From NCBI RefSeq assembly GCF_000300995.1, contig NZ_AMRJ01000019.1, positions 1 to 64,000 on the forward strand: a stretch of 64,000 nucleotides of DNA, given 5' to 3'. The notes below the pieces were generated by a model. The model was not told where the DNA came from. It did not search any database and worked only from the letters and a program-made list of their open reading frames with translations. Both the position numbers and the translations under genes were made by a program. This DNA comes from Alcanivorax hongdengensis A-11-3. Its GTDB lineage: Bacteria > Pseudomonadota > Gammaproteobacteria > Pseudomonadales > Alcanivoracaceae. Position 1 is the stretch's first letter, and every line of letters starts with the position of its first letter. Shown piece by piece: positions 7,823-21,308 of this stretch.

Positions 7823-9301
7823 TCAGTGGCGGCAGACCCGGGCGACCGCATCCCGCCAGCCCTGGTAACGCCGCTGTCGCTCGCCCTCCTCCAGTTGCGG
7901 GGAAAACTCCCGCTCACAACGCCACTGCTCGGCGATGCGCTCCAGGGAGTCGTACAGGCCGACACCCAGACCGGCCAGATAGGCCGCGCCCAGGGCGGTG
8001 GTCTCGGTGACCTCCGGCCTGTCCACACAGACCCCCAGCACATCGGCCAGGGTCTGGCTGAGCCAGTTGTTGACCACCATGCCGCCATCCACCCGCAGGG
8101 TGGTGGGCCGGGTACCGCAGTCCGCGGCCATGGCTTCCAGCAAATCCCGGGACTGGTAGCAGACGGCCTCCAGCCCGGCGGTGACCACCTCGGCAATGCC
8201 GGTGTCCCGGGTCAGCCCCAGCAAGGCGCCGCGGGCATCCGGGTCCCACCAGGGCGCCCCCAGCCCGGTAAAGGCCGGCACCAGATAGACACCGCCGGCC
8301 GAACCCACCTGGCGCGCCAGCGCCTCGGTTTCACTGGCATGGGAAATCAGGTTGAGACCATCGCGCAACCACTGGATGGCAGCACCGGCCACAAAGATGG
8401 AGCCTTCCAGGGCGTAATGGGTTTCGCCGTTGAGACGGTAACCCACCGTGGTCAGCAAGCGATTTCGGGACGCCACCGCCTTGCCGGTATTCATGACCAT
8501 GAAGCAGCCGGTGCCATAGGTACTCTTGACCATGCCGGGCTCGAAGCAGGCCTGGCCCACCAGGGCGGCCTGCTGGTCTCCGGCGATGCCGGCCACCGGC
8601 ACGGCGGCCCCCAGCAGCTCCGGGCAGCACTGGCCGAAGTCCGCGGCGCAGTCCTTGACCTCCGGCAGCAGGCAGGCAGGAATATTGAACAGCGTGAGCA
8701 GGTCATCATCCCAGCACTGCTGGTGGATGTTGAACAGCAGGGTCCGCGAGGCATTGGTAGCATCGGTGGCGTGGCTGCGCCCGCGGGTCAGCTTCCACAG
8801 CAGCCAGCAGTCGATAGTGCCAAAGGCCAGCTCCCCGGCCTCGGCCCGGGCACGAACACCGGGCACGTTATCCAGCAGCCAGGCCAGTTTGGTGGCGGAA
8901 AAATAGGGGTCCAGCAGCAGCCCGGTCTTTTCCTGCACACGGGCCTCGTGGCCGGCTTCCTTGAGGGCGGCGCAGGTCGAGGCGGTGCGCCGGTCCTGCC
9001 AGACGATGGCCGGCGCCACTGGCTCGCCGGTCTGACGGTCCCACAGCACCGTGGTTTCACGCTGGTTGGTAATGCCAATGGCCGCCAGGTCCCGGGCATC
9101 CAGCTTGGCATTGCGCAAGGCCTGCCGACACAGGGCCAGGCAGTCATTCCAGATCTCCATGGCATCGTGTTCCACCCAGCCATCATGGGGAAAATGCTGG
9201 CGAAACTCTTTCTGGGCCTGGCCGATGGCCCGGCCGGCGGCATCAAAAACGATGGCCCGGGAACTGGTCGTGCCCTGGTCGATGGCAAGAATATGAGACA
9301 T
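7823..9301 (-). CDS. glpK: glycerol kinase GlpK
   Basis: 492-residue FGGY-family kinase that phosphorylates glycerol to glycerol-3-phosphate in the cytoplasm. The N-terminal phosphate-binding motif is [69 protein letters not shown] and the C-terminal [15 protein letters not shown] and [11 protein letters not shown] blocks are all typical, and length is normal (about 495-500). GAGG lies 6 bases before the ATG. No glpF, glpD or glpR gene is adjacent, so it stands apart from a glp operon. Confidence 0.96.
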   Translation of the reverse strand: MSHILAIDQGTTSSRAIVFDAAGRAIGQAQKEFRQHFPHDGWVEHDAMEIWNDCLALCRQALRNAKLDARDLAAIGITNQRETTVLWDRQTGEPVAPAIVWQDRRTASTCAALKEAGHEARVQEKTGLLLDPYFSATKLAWLLDNVPGVRARAEAGELAFGTIDCWLLWKLTRGRSHATDATNASRTLLFNIHQQCWDDDLLTLFNIPACLLPEVKDCAADFGQCCPELLGAAVPVAGIAGDQQAALVGQACFEPGMVKSTYGTGCFMVMNTGKAVASRNRLLTTVGYRLNGETHYALEGSIFVAGAAIQWLRDGLNLISHASETEALARQVGSAGGVYLVPAFTGLGAPWWDPDARGALLGLTRDTGIAEVVTAGLEAVCYQSRDLLEAMAADCGTRPTTLRVDGGMVVNNWLSQTLADVLGVCVDRPEVTETTALGAAYLAGLGVGLYDSLERIAEQWRCEREFSPQLEEGERQRRYQGWRDAVARVCRH

Positions 9302-9395
9302 GACAACCTCGGTGGGGATTATTCATTTTTTGAGCAAGCCTACCGTAACAGGACAGAAACACCAGCCCTCAACCGGGCCGTTTTCCGCGCATAAC

Positions 9396-9430
9396 AAAAA
9401 GCCCGCCAGGCGAGGACCGGGCGGGCTTTT
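9396..9430. terminator. terminator of the RstBA-like operon
   Basis: Hairpin of AAAAAGCCCGCC and GGGCGGGCTTTTT with an 11-base loop. It lies about 95 bases past the sensor kinase stop and upstream of glpK, so it separates the two minus-strand units. Confidence 0.85.
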
Positions 9431-9525
9431 TCGAGGAGACTGCTTTTACACCGAGGAGGATGTAGGACTAATACTATCGACCTACCTGACCAGCGTCTGT
9501 TTCACTATGATAATCAATTGTTGCG

Positions 9526-11148
9526 TTATGTAATCCGGCCGCCCAGCACGTGCTGGCCCTTTTGTTCGCGGGGCAGGATCACCCGGAAGCGGGCGCCGCC
9601 CTGGGGGCTCTCGGCCACCACGATGGCGCCGCCGTGCCAGTCGACGATGCGCTTGACGATGGACAGGCCCAGGCCGTAACCGCCACTGGCGCGATGCCGG
9701 CTCTTGTCCAGCCGGGCAAAGGGCTTGAACACCCGCTCACGCTCGTGCTCGGGGATGCCCGGACCATCATCATCCACATCCACCACCACCGCGTCGTCCT
9801 GCTCGCTGATACGCATGACCACCTGGGAACGGGCGTAACGCAGGGCATTGGTCACCAGGTTCTGCAGGATGCGGTGCAGGTAACGCTCTTCGCCATCGAG
9901 CTGCAGGTCGGACGGGTCCGCCTCCACGGCGATGGCAATCTCCCCGCGAATGGGCTCCAGCTCCTGCTGCAACTGCTCGCACAGCTCCACCACGGCCACC
10001 GGCTTGAACTCGATATTGGGTGTGCCCTGCTCCAGACGGGCGTAGGTGAGGATTTCATCGATCAGCTGGTCCAGCTGCTCGATGTCGTGATCCAGGGCAT
10101 TGAGTTTTTCCCGACGCTGCTCCCCGGACTCGATGTCCGCCAGCATCTCCAGCCCGAAGCGCAACCGCGCCACCGGTGTGCGCAGCTCGTGACTGACGGC
10201 ACGGGTCATTTCCCGCTGGGACTCGATAAGACGGCGGATGTGAGAGGTCATGCCGTTAAAGGTGGCCGCCACCTGGCCAATGGCATCACTGCCTTCGATA
10301 TTGGCATAGGCGGTCAGGTCACCGCTGCCCAGCTGGCTCACGGCCCGGTCCAGCTGGCGTAACCGGTTCTGCAGCGGTCGCACCTGCAGGTAGGTGGCCA
10401 GTGCCACGGCCATCAGGCTCAGAGCCCCGGCCACCAGCAGCAATTCGATCGGAAACTGGTCAAACAGGCTTAACGGGCCCACCACCAGCACCTTGCCGGT
10501 ATCGGCCACCGGCGCATAGATGCGAATACTGGAATTGATGCGGGCACTGTCATCCAGGGCGATAACCACTTCCCGCCGGTTGAGGCGCTGGCGCTGCTCC
10601 GCATCCAGCGTGATCGCCGAGCGCGGCTCAATGGTCATGGGGTAGCCGAAATGACTTTGCAGATCCTGCAGGCGCTGCTGCCACTGCTCCTGCGGGAAAT
10701 GCGCCAGATGGTTGAGAATCAGTACCGCGGTGGCCCGGGCCTGTTGCTCGGACACCCGTGTCATGCGGGTGGTGATGTATTCATCCTCGCCGGGCAGCTG
10801 GTAGATGATGTCGGCGTAACCCTCATCATCATTGAGGCGCATCACCACCAGGCCTTCATCCAGGTGCAGGTTTTCCCGGTAGGTCAGCTTCAGGGCTTCA
10901 CCGGTTTCCAGCTTGATATCGGCACTGAACAACCGGCTGAGTACCTGGCTCCAGCGATCCCGTTCCTCGTCGCCGGTCTGCCGCTGGTAGCCCTCCGCCA
11001 TCAGGTAGAAGGTACCGCGCGCCATACGTTCGCGATAGATATCGGACCGGTAGTGGTTGACCAGCTCCACGGCGGCGTAGGTGATGGCGCCGATAAAACA
11101 TAGCGCCAGCAGCAGGCCGCCGTAGAGCCGCAGAAAGATACTATTCAA
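9526..11148 (-). CDS. sensor histidine kinase, RstB-like
   Basis: 540-residue inner-membrane kinase. There is an N-terminal transmembrane segment (about 8-30), a periplasmic sensor region of about 200 residues, a second membrane segment (about 233-255), a HAMP domain, a HisKA domain with phospho-accepting H320 in RAVSHELRTPVARLR, and an HATPase domain with N, DDGPGIP and GYGLGLSIVKRI boxes. Layout and the VARLRFGLEML segment resemble RstB. It is the second gene of the operon, 28 bases after the response regulator. The signal sensed is unknown. Confidence 0.9.
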   Translation of the reverse strand: MNSIFLRLYGGLLLALCFIGAITYAAVELVNHYRSDIYRERMARGTFYLMAEGYQRQTGDEERDRWSQVLSRLFSADIKLETGEALKLTYRENLHLDEGLVVMRLNDDEGYADIIYQLPGEDEYITTRMTRVSEQQARATAVLILNHLAHFPQEQWQQRLQDLQSHFGYPMTIEPRSAITLDAEQRQRLNRREVVIALDDSARINSSIRIYAPVADTGKVLVVGPLSLFDQFPIELLLVAGALSLMAVALATYLQVRPLQNRLRQLDRAVSQLGSGDLTAYANIEGSDAIGQVAATFNGMTSHIRRLIESQREMTRAVSHELRTPVARLRFGLEMLADIESGEQRREKLNALDHDIEQLDQLIDEILTYARLEQGTPNIEFKPVAVVELCEQLQQELEPIRGEIAIAVEADPSDLQLDGEERYLHRILQNLVTNALRYARSQVVMRISEQDDAVVVDVDDDGPGIPEHERERVFKPFARLDKSRHRASGGYGLGLSIVKRIVDWHGGAIVVAESPQGGARFRVILPREQKGQHVLGGRIT

Positions 11149-11176
11149 GGCGCACCTTCAGCAGGTAGCAGACCGG

Positions 11177-11899
11177 TCAGACCGCGCCCATTTCCTTGAC
11201 GAACAGATAGCCCTTGGAGCGCACCGTCTTGATACGCTTGGGGTTCTCCCGGTCATCACCGACCTTGGGACGGATACGGGAAATACGCACATCGATGGAA
11301 CGGTCCTGGCCGTCGTACTGAATGCCGCGCAGCTTCTCGAAAATGGTCTCGCGCGACAGCACCGTGCCGGCATTGGACGCCAGCAGCCACAGCAGATCGT
11401 ACTCGGCACTGGTCAGATCCACGGACTCGCCACCCAGGGTCACTTCCCGGGCCGAGTTGTCGATGACCAGGGCACCGAATTCCAGGCGGGCCGGCGAATT
11501 GTCACGCTCATTGTCGGTTTCCACCCGGCGCAGCAGCGCGCGGATGCGGGCCAGCAGCACACGGGGCTTGACCGGCTTGGCGACATAATCATCGGCGCCC
11601 ATTTCCAGCCCCAGCACCTGATCCATGTCATCGGTGCGGGCGGTCAGCATGAGGATGGGATTCTTGTAGGTGTTGCGCACTTCGCGGCACACCGTCAGGC
11701 CGTCGGCACCGGGCAGCATCAGGTCAAGCACGACCAGATCAGGCTGTTCGGCACGGATACGGCGAATGGCTTCTTCCCCGTCACTGACAACAGTGACATC
11801 AAGGCCGTTACTTTGGAGATATTCACAGGTCAGATCAGCAAGACGCTCATCATCTTCCACGATCATGATGGCTGGCGGGTTATCCTGCACCGTTGTCAT
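11177..11899 (-). CDS. OmpR-family response regulator, RstA-like
   Basis: 240 residues. The receiver domain (about 10-125) has the acidic pocket EDD (15-17), phospho-acceptor D59 in VVLDLMLPGADG, the conserved Thr/Ala of LMLTART and the Lys of VAKPVKPR. The winged-helix DNA-binding domain (about 140-235) ends in the usual IKTVRSKGYLF. It is paired with the RstB-like kinase downstream. The Shine-Dalgarno is AAGGAC before the ATG at 11899. TCGGTGACACC lies about 45 bases upstream and resembles the GTGACA motif seen at two other loci here. Confidence 0.92.
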   Translation of the reverse strand: MTTVQDNPPAIMIVEDDERLADLTCEYLQSNGLDVTVVSDGEEAIRRIRAEQPDLVVLDLMLPGADGLTVCREVRNTYKNPILMLTARTDDMDQVLGLEMGADDYVAKPVKPRVLLARIRALLRRVETDNERDNSPARLEFGALVIDNSAREVTLGGESVDLTSAEYDLLWLLASNAGTVLSRETIFEKLRGIQYDGQDRSIDVRISRIRPKVGDDRENPKRIKTVRSKGYLFVKEMGAV

Positions 11900-12096
11900 C
11901 CCGTCCTTATCCTTTTTGAATTTGTATCGTTATGGTCTCTTGTCGGTGACACCAACCCGGTAAACACCACAGAGCTTTCCCTTTCGTTACGTTTATACGC
12001 ATAGACGCCCGCTACGGCAACCGTACACCTGCGCCTTTAACACTCTCTCACATCAGGCCTGACGGGGGCTTCAGCCCCCCGATTCACGGTTGACAA

Positions 12097-12112
12097 ACAC
12101 TATATATAGTAA
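12097..12112. promoter_or_regulatory. NrdR box 1 upstream of nrdA
   Basis: ACACTATATATAGTAA matches 14 of 16 positions of the NrdR consensus ACACWATATATWGTGT. NrdR represses ribonucleotide reductase genes. TTGACA (12090-12095) lies just before it. Confidence 0.7.
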
Positions 12113-12163
12113 CGGCGGGCCGTCGCGCCGGGCCACGAAAAAGCACCCACAACACCCCACAGG

Positions 12164-12172
12164 TTATCCACA
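12164..12172 (+). promoter_or_regulatory. exact DnaA box upstream of nrdA
   Basis: TTATCCACA is the exact DnaA-box consensus. In E. coli the nrdAB promoter is also bound by DnaA, which links dNTP supply to replication. A single 9-mer can occur by chance, so only the position makes this convincing. Confidence 0.5.
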
Positions 12173-12375
12173 ACATTTCCCCAGGCGAAGTGCTTGCAAA
12201 AACGCGGACGCAACTATAACTTGTAGTGAATTCGGATGCCGACCCCAAGATGTTGGGTTTTTGTAAAAGCACATCCGTACTGGAAAGCCACCGTCTCCAG
12301 ACGGTAAAAATGCCGGAACAACAGTCATTTAGCGCATTTCTTCCAGACAGAGGACAATAACAAGTCATGGACGAA

Positions 12376-12391
12376 GCACAAGATATAGTGG
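12376..12391. promoter_or_regulatory. NrdR box 2 upstream of nrdA
   Basis: GCACAAGATATAGTGG matches 13 of 16 positions of the NrdR consensus. It lies 181 bases before the nrdA ATG and 279 bases from box 1, far more than the roughly 30-base spacing usual for NrdR pairs. Confidence 0.55.
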
Positions 12392-12571
12392 TCCATACCA
12401 GCAATTGGCCACCACACACACCCAAAAGACGATTTTCACTGCCGCGGTAAGCCCTATCGCGGCGGTCGTGCGTGGTGTTGTCCTGACGGCAACACACGCC
12501 GCGCCAGAGGCGCACCCAAGACAGCCAGTACCACAGACAACCAGAACAGCATGCATAACGGAGAGCGCACC

Positions 12572-15457
<2,886 letters not shown>

Positions 15458-15509
15458 CAGTAGCCGGCCAGGCCCTGGGGAACCCCCAAAGCCTGCGCTA
15501 CCGGAAAAG

Positions 15510-15568
15510 GGTCGGACGTCTGACGACAAAAGCAAAAGCGTCCGACGTCAGACTTCTGACGTCCGACC
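15510..15568. repeat. TCGGACGTC palindromic repeat between nrdA and nrdB
   Basis: Outer arms GGTCGGACGTC (15510-15520) and GACGTCCGACC (15558-15568) are a perfect 11-bp inverted pair. A further inverted copy, CGTCCGACGTCAGAC, lies at 15539-15553. It could fold into a strong hairpin in the nrdA-nrdB transcript and so alter the A:B ratio. Related copies are at 75-87 and 21221-21254. Confidence 0.8.
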
Positions 15569-15632
15569 GGCCAAAGAATACGCAAGCGGTGATCTTCACC
15601 ACCAAACTTGTTAGAAAGGAATGGAGAGAAAC

Positions 15633-16925
15633 ATGCTGAGCTGGGACGAATTTGATGCGCAAGAGACGCCTGCCGCCAAGCCGCAACCAAAACCCGCAAC
15701 GCCGCCGCAACCTGAGACGGTTTCTGCAGAAACGGCACCTGCAACTCAAGCACCGGCAGCGGGAAGTGCGCCGGCTGATGGACAGCCAGGACACGACGAA
15801 CTGCGAGGACGAACCGACAACGCCGTGAGCGATGCGGTGGAACGCGCCCAGGCCGCCGTGGCGGAGATGGATATCACCGAAGGCGTAGCCGAGCTGGAAG
15901 GCACCTCCGGCCGTGTAGAGGTGGACGACAAGCGCATGATCAACTGCCGCGCCGACCTCAACCAGCTGGTGCCCTTCAAGTACGACTGGGCCTGGCAGAA
16001 ATACCTGGACGGTTGCGCCAACCACTGGATGCCCCAGGAAGTGAACATGAACGCCGACCTGGCGCTGTGGAAAAAAGCCGACGGCCTGACCGACGACGAG
16101 CGTCGCATCGTCAAGCGCAACCTGGGCTTCTTCTCCACCGCCGATTCGCTGGTGGCCAACAACCTGGTACTGGCCATCTACCGGCTGATCACCAACCCGG
16201 AATGCCGCCAGTACATCCTGCGCCAGTCCTTTGAAGAGGCGATTCACACCCACGCCTACCAGTACTGCATCGAATCGCTGGGCATGGACGAAGGCGAGAT
16301 CTTCAACATGTACCAGGAGATTCCGTCCGTGGCCAAGAAGGCCCAGTGGGGTATCCAGTACACCCGCGAACTGTCCGATCCGGAATTCACCACCGGCACC
16401 GTGGAAACCGACAAGGCGCTGCTGGAAAACCTGATCGCCTTCTACTGTGTCCTTGAAGGTATCTTCTTCTACTGCGGCTTCACCCAGATCCTGTCCATGG
16501 GTCGGCGCAACAAGATGACCGGCGTGGCCGAACAGTTCCAGTACATCCTGCGTGACGAATCCATGCACGTGAACTTCGGCGTCGACGTGATAAACCAGAT
16601 CAAGCTGGAAAATCCGCACCTGTGGGATCAACAGATGCGCGACAAGGCCACCCAGATGATCCTGGAAGGCACCGAGCTGGAAATCCAGTATGCCCGCGAC
16701 ACCATGCCGCGCGGCGTGCTCGGCATGAACGCGCCGATGATGGAAGAGTACCTGCAGTTCATCGCCAACCGCCGTCTCGCCCAGCTGGGCCTGCCGGAGC
16801 AGTTCAAGGGCGTGAACAACCCCTTCCCGTGGATGAGCGAAATCATGGACCTGCGCAAGGAGAAAAACTTCTTCGAAACCCGGGTCACCGAGTACCAGGT
16901 GGGCGGGGCCCTGTCCTGGGAATAA
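15633..16925 (+). CDS. nrdB: class Ia ribonucleotide reductase small subunit NrdB
   Basis: 430-residue di-iron subunit that carries the tyrosyl radical. A Pro/Ala/Gln-rich extension of about 70-80 residues precedes the ferritin-like core, which begins near [16 protein letters not shown]. The iron-ligand and radical region is [19 protein letters not shown] (E, H, Y), with later ligands in [12 protein letters not shown] and [12 protein letters not shown]. It ends with [17 protein letters not shown], the tail that docks on NrdA. I chose the ATG at 15633, which has GGAGAG before it; an in-frame ATG at 15621 would add MERN. A terminator follows at 16938. Confidence 0.95.
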   Translation: MLSWDEFDAQETPAAKPQPKPATPPQPETVSAETAPATQAPAAGSAPADGQPGHDELRGRTDNAVSDAVERAQAAVAEMDITEGVAELEGTSGRVEVDDKRMINCRADLNQLVPFKYDWAWQKYLDGCANHWMPQEVNMNADLALWKKADGLTDDERRIVKRNLGFFSTADSLVANNLVLAIYRLITNPECRQYILRQSFEEAIHTHAYQYCIESLGMDEGEIFNMYQEIPSVAKKAQWGIQYTRELSDPEFTTGTVETDKALLENLIAFYCVLEGIFFYCGFTQILSMGRRNKMTGVAEQFQYILRDESMHVNFGVDVINQIKLENPHLWDQQMRDKATQMILEGTELEIQYARDTMPRGVLGMNAPMMEEYLQFIANRRLAQLGLPEQFKGVNNPFPWMSEIMDLRKEKNFFETRVTEYQVGGALSWE

Positions 16926-16937
16926 TGCACACCGAAA

Positions 16938-16960
16938 GGGCGCCACTGGCGCCCTTTTTT
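16938..16960 (+). terminator. terminator of nrdAB
   Basis: Stem GGGCGCC/GGCGCCC with a 3-base loop (16938-16954) followed by TTTTTT, 13 bases after the nrdB stop. Confidence 0.92.
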
Positions 16961-17101
16961 ATGCCTTGACCGTTCGTCCCCGGCGAACAGAAATTCATCG
17001 CAACGGCAGGTTTAGTGTTTGTTTTGTCGATACATCATTGGCACCATGGAAATGGGTCACCGGTGTCATCGTGGCCCCGTTCAAACTGCTGGAGGCTTCG
17101 C

Positions 17102-17317
17102 ATGAGCGATTACGACGAAAGAGAAGACGGTTACCAACAAGAAGCCGAAGACCTGCTGGAAACCATTGAGCAGGTAGAGGAAACCCTGTCAGTCATGACC
17201 AAGGTTGTCGGGCAGTTGAAAGAGCAGGTGGCCACCCACCTGGACAGCAGCACCATCGAAATGAGCGCCGAGGAATTCCTCGAGCAATGCGAGAATCTGG
17301 AAGGCACCTGGCACTGA
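17102..17317 (+). CDS. small acidic coiled-coil protein
   Basis: 71 residues starting MSDYDEREDGYQQEAEDLLE. Very acidic, with heptad-like spacing of hydrophobic residues through IEQVEETLSVMTKVVGQLKEQVATHL. No signal peptide or membrane segment is seen, so it is probably cytosolic. GGAGG lies 7 bases before the ATG, which supports this start over a longer frame from 17015. I do not recognise the family. It stands alone between nrdB and a convergent amidohydrolase gene. Confidence 0.75.
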   Translation: MSDYDEREDGYQQEAEDLLETIEQVEETLSVMTKVVGQLKEQVATHLDSSTIEMSAEEFLEQCENLEGTWH

Positions 17318-17368
17318 GCCACCGCCTGACCGGATACTGACACGGCCGGGCACCGTTCCGGCCTCTGC

Positions 17369-17402
17369 CGCCAGCCTGCGGGGCGCCCTGCCCCGGCTGG
17401 CG
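17369..17402. terminator. GC-rich hairpin at a convergent junction
   Basis: CGCCAGCC (17369-17376) pairs with GGCTGGCG (17395-17402), with a nested GGGGC/GCCCC inside. It lies between the small plus-strand gene and the amidohydrolase stop. There is no T-run, so intrinsic termination is uncertain. Confidence 0.45.
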
Positions 17403-17440
17403 TACTGACTCTTGACCGGCTGCCAACATCGGCAATCCGG

Positions 17441-19153
17441 CTAGCGGGCCTCCTGCCCCTGCGGATACCGCAGCACACCATTGACCCAGGTGCCCAGCAC
17501 CTGAATGCTCTGCCAGCCCTGCAAGAACTCGCGCGGGTCACGGTCAAGCCATACCAGGTCCGCCTTCTTTCCCGGCACCAGCGAGCCGGTCCAGCCGTCC
17601 ACCCCCAGTTGCCGGGCGGCATCAATGGTCACCGCCTGCAGCGCCCGCTGTACGCCGATGGCCTCCTGTGGCCCCAGCAATTCACCGCCGGAAGTACGCC
17701 GGTAGACGGCATTCCAGACCAGTTGCAGCGGCAGAAACGGCACCACCGGTGAATCCGCATGCAGGGTAAAACGCAGGCCGCGCTTTTGTGCCTGGGCCAG
17801 CGGGCTGATGCGAGCCGCCCGTTGCGGCCCCAGGAACAGATCCCGGTGGCGGTCACCCCAGTAATAGACATGGGTGTTGAAGAAGGTGGGTGTCACCTCC
17901 AGCGCCACCATGCGATCAAGCTGTGCCGGCGTGGCCATCTGTGCATGCACCAGCACCGTATCCGCCTTGATCTGCGGGCAGGCGCGCCGGGCCGCGGCAA
18001 CCGCATCCAGTGTCATGGCGATGGCCGCATCGCCGTTGGCATGGACCGCCACCCGACGGCCCTTGCAATGAAACTCGGTCACCTGGGCGGCCAGCGCCGA
18101 CGTATCCATGGCTGGAAAGCCCACATAGCCCGGCGGGTATTCCGGCGGCAGACGGTAATAGGGCTGCGACAGAAACGCAGTGTAGCCCTGAATGGAGCCA
18201 TCACTGACCAGCTTCACCGGCCCCTTGATCACCTTTTTCGACCAGGGCAGCGACAGCGCCCCGCTCTCCAGCTGATGTTCCGCCTCGGCGTCGGGCCAGA
18301 TATCCAGGCGCAGCGGCAGCATGCCGATATTCAGCGCCGGGCGCAGATGGCGCAGCATGGTAGGGGTGGCCAGGCCGTTCTGGGCAAAGGTGATACCCCG
18401 GGACAGGTAGAGCTGCGATGCCTTGTTGAGCACCTTGAGGCCATCCATGGCCGACAGGGCCAGGGCCTGCTCGCGCACCGGCGCGAAGGCGCTTTCTGCC
18501 AGCAACCCATTGAGATGACCGTCGGCATCACGACCGTAATAGCCGCCTGGCGGATCCTGACTGTTGTCATCCAGGCCCAGCAAGGTCAGCGCGGCGGAGT
18601 TGACCACGCCCAGGTGACCGGAAATATGGGTGACCAGAATCGGCTGATCCCGGCTTACCGTATCCAGCTCCTGGCGGGTCGGAAAACGTTGCTCACCAAC
18701 GCGGGTGTCATCAAAGCCATAGGCCAGTAGCCAGCCCTGCGGGCGTTTCTGGGCCAGCATCTTGAGCCGCTCGAGCAGATCCTTGATACCGTAGAGATCA
18801 CCAATGGGCGGGCTGTTGGCATCCACGGCCACCGCCGCCAGGCCCTCGCCGGGGAAGTGGCCATGGGCTTCGATAAAGCCGGGCATCAGCACCCCGCCTT
18901 TCAGGTCGATCACCCGCACGTCGTGGCTCACCTGCCGACGCAGGGTTGCCTCATCACCCAGTGCCACGATGGTATCGCGGCGCACCAGCATGGCCGACGC
19001 CCGGGGGCGGGACGGGTCCATGGTCATCACTGTGCCATTGACGAACAGCTGGGCCGGCGGTGCCGGCGGATTGAACCAGCGATACACGCCTCCCGCCACA
19101 ACGGTCAGCAATGCCGCCAGCACCAGCACCCCCACGAGCAGTTTCTTTGCCAT
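17441..19153 (-). CDS. membrane-anchored or exported YtcJ-like amidohydrolase
   Basis: 570 residues. The basic N-terminus and hydrophobic stretch (about 3-25) act as an uncleaved anchor or signal peptide. It is followed by a composite amidohydrolase fold with LFVNGTVMTMDPSRP, the metal-binding PGFIEAHGHF (H97, H99), VAVHANGDAAI, a conserved HAQ, TLHADSPVV and the C-terminal TGSLVPGKKADLVWLDRDP. This is the YtcJ/AepA branch of amidohydrolases, whose substrates are mostly unknown. I chose the ATG at 19153 because GGGAGA lies 6 bases upstream; the frame from 19237 adds 28 residues without a matching binding site. It is divergent from the ThDP enzyme gene. Confidence 0.88.
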   Translation of the reverse strand: MAKKLLVGVLVLAALLTVVAGGVYRWFNPPAPPAQLFVNGTVMTMDPSRPRASAMLVRRDTIVALGDEATLRRQVSHDVRVIDLKGGVLMPGFIEAHGHFPGEGLAAVAVDANSPPIGDLYGIKDLLERLKMLAQKRPQGWLLAYGFDDTRVGEQRFPTRQELDTVSRDQPILVTHISGHLGVVNSAALTLLGLDDNSQDPPGGYYGRDADGHLNGLLAESAFAPVREQALALSAMDGLKVLNKASQLYLSRGITFAQNGLATPTMLRHLRPALNIGMLPLRLDIWPDAEAEHQLESGALSLPWSKKVIKGPVKLVSDGSIQGYTAFLSQPYYRLPPEYPPGYVGFPAMDTSALAAQVTEFHCKGRRVAVHANGDAAIAMTLDAVAAARRACPQIKADTVLVHAQMATPAQLDRMVALEVTPTFFNTHVYYWGDRHRDLFLGPQRAARISPLAQAQKRGLRFTLHADSPVVPFLPLQLVWNAVYRRTSGGELLGPQEAIGVQRALQAVTIDAARQLGVDGWTGSLVPGKKADLVWLDRDPREFLQGWQSIQVLGTWVNGVLRYPQGQEAR

Positions 19154-19340
19154 CACGGTCTCCCTGTTTGCCACGACTGTGCCGCCGGTTGGCGCAGCAG
19201 GCAAGCACTTGCCTCTCTGTGGGCAACCCATCGTCATGGGCAGGTTGGCGACAGATCGGTTTTTTCAATAAAAAGGATTCGTTATAGACATACCTATGCA
19301 GGGTGTCACCGCGCTATAGTGAAGCTCGCACAATCCTCCA

Positions 19341-19369
19341 TGCACCCATTAAGTGCAGAATTTGTGCAC
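19341..19369. promoter_or_regulatory. three evenly spaced TGCAC/GTGCA half-sites
   Basis: TGCAC (19341), GTGCA (19353) and TGCAC (19365) repeat every 12 bases in alternating orientation. The first pair, TGCACCCATTAAGTGCA, matches 11 of the 14 fixed positions of the enteric NtrC site. It lies just upstream of a sigma-54-like promoter, within the 375-base gap between the amidohydrolase and ThDP enzyme genes. Confidence 0.45.
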
Positions 19370-19385
19370 CAACAGGAGGAAAAGC

Positions 19386-19401
19386 CGGCATCATCCTTGC
19401 A
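19386..19401 (+). promoter_or_regulatory. sigma-54-like promoter of the ThDP enzyme gene
   Basis: CGGCATCATCCTTGCA has GG and GC exactly 10 bases apart, with GGCA and TTGCA as in the -24/-12 consensus. Transcription would begin near 19412, leaving a leader of about 115 bases before the ATG at 19529. Confidence 0.5.
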
Positions 19402-19528
19402 TCAGGGAGCCCCTGAGACACCCATAGCTCCCCCAGACTGGATTTAGCCGCATCACACCCCATACCCCTGTATGGATGCCCGGCCGGCCAAAAGCCAAAC
19501 GGGAACTGAAACTGGAGACAGAGAGAGA

Positions 19529-21169
<1,641 letters not shown>

Positions 21170-21179
21170 TTGGCCAGAT

Positions 21180-21206
21180 AAACGGTGGTGCCAGCCATCA
21201 CCGTTT
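21180..21206 (+). terminator. hairpin after the ThDP enzyme gene
   Basis: An 11-bp stem AAACGGTGGTG/CATCACCGTTT with one G-T pair and a 5-base loop, starting 10 bases after the stop. Only a weak, interrupted T-run follows, so termination may be partial. Confidence 0.5.
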
Positions 21207-21220
21207 GCGGTTTTGATTAT

Positions 21221-21257
21221 AGCGTCGGACGTCCGACGTCTGACGTCCGACGCTTTT
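21221..21257. repeat. TCGGACGTC palindromic repeat before the aldehyde dehydrogenase
   Basis: Arms AGCGTCGGACGTC (21221-21233) and GACGTCCGACGCT (21242-21254) form a perfect 13-bp inverted repeat with an 8-base loop, followed by TTT. The same core arms occur between nrdA and nrdB. Confidence 0.8.
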
Positions 21258-21308
21258 AAAGACAGCCACAAACCTCATGGCCCCGACCAACGCCATCAAG
21301 GAACCGAA

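Larger units (their letters stand above)
11900..12571. promoter_or_regulatory. 672-base intergenic region between rstA-like gene and nrdA
   Basis: No gene is supported here; the frames that cross it are shadows. It contains a GC hairpin GGGGGC-TTCA-GCCCCC (12064-12079), two NrdR-type boxes, one exact DnaA box and a possible weak promoter with TTGCAA (12194-12199) and TATAAC (12215-12220), although the 15-base spacer is short. The length and the number of sites fit a complex control region for ribonucleotide reductase. Confidence 0.6.

Noticed and set aside
6845..9394. 849-codon open frame on the plus strand
   Set aside because: It lies antisense to glpK and a cyclase gene, with low-complexity Gln/His/Gly-rich translation; it is a product of GC-rich third positions in the real genes.
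12212..12226. ACTATAACTTGTAGT as a third NrdR box
   Set aside because: It is an imperfect dyad but does not align with the NrdR consensus without gaps.
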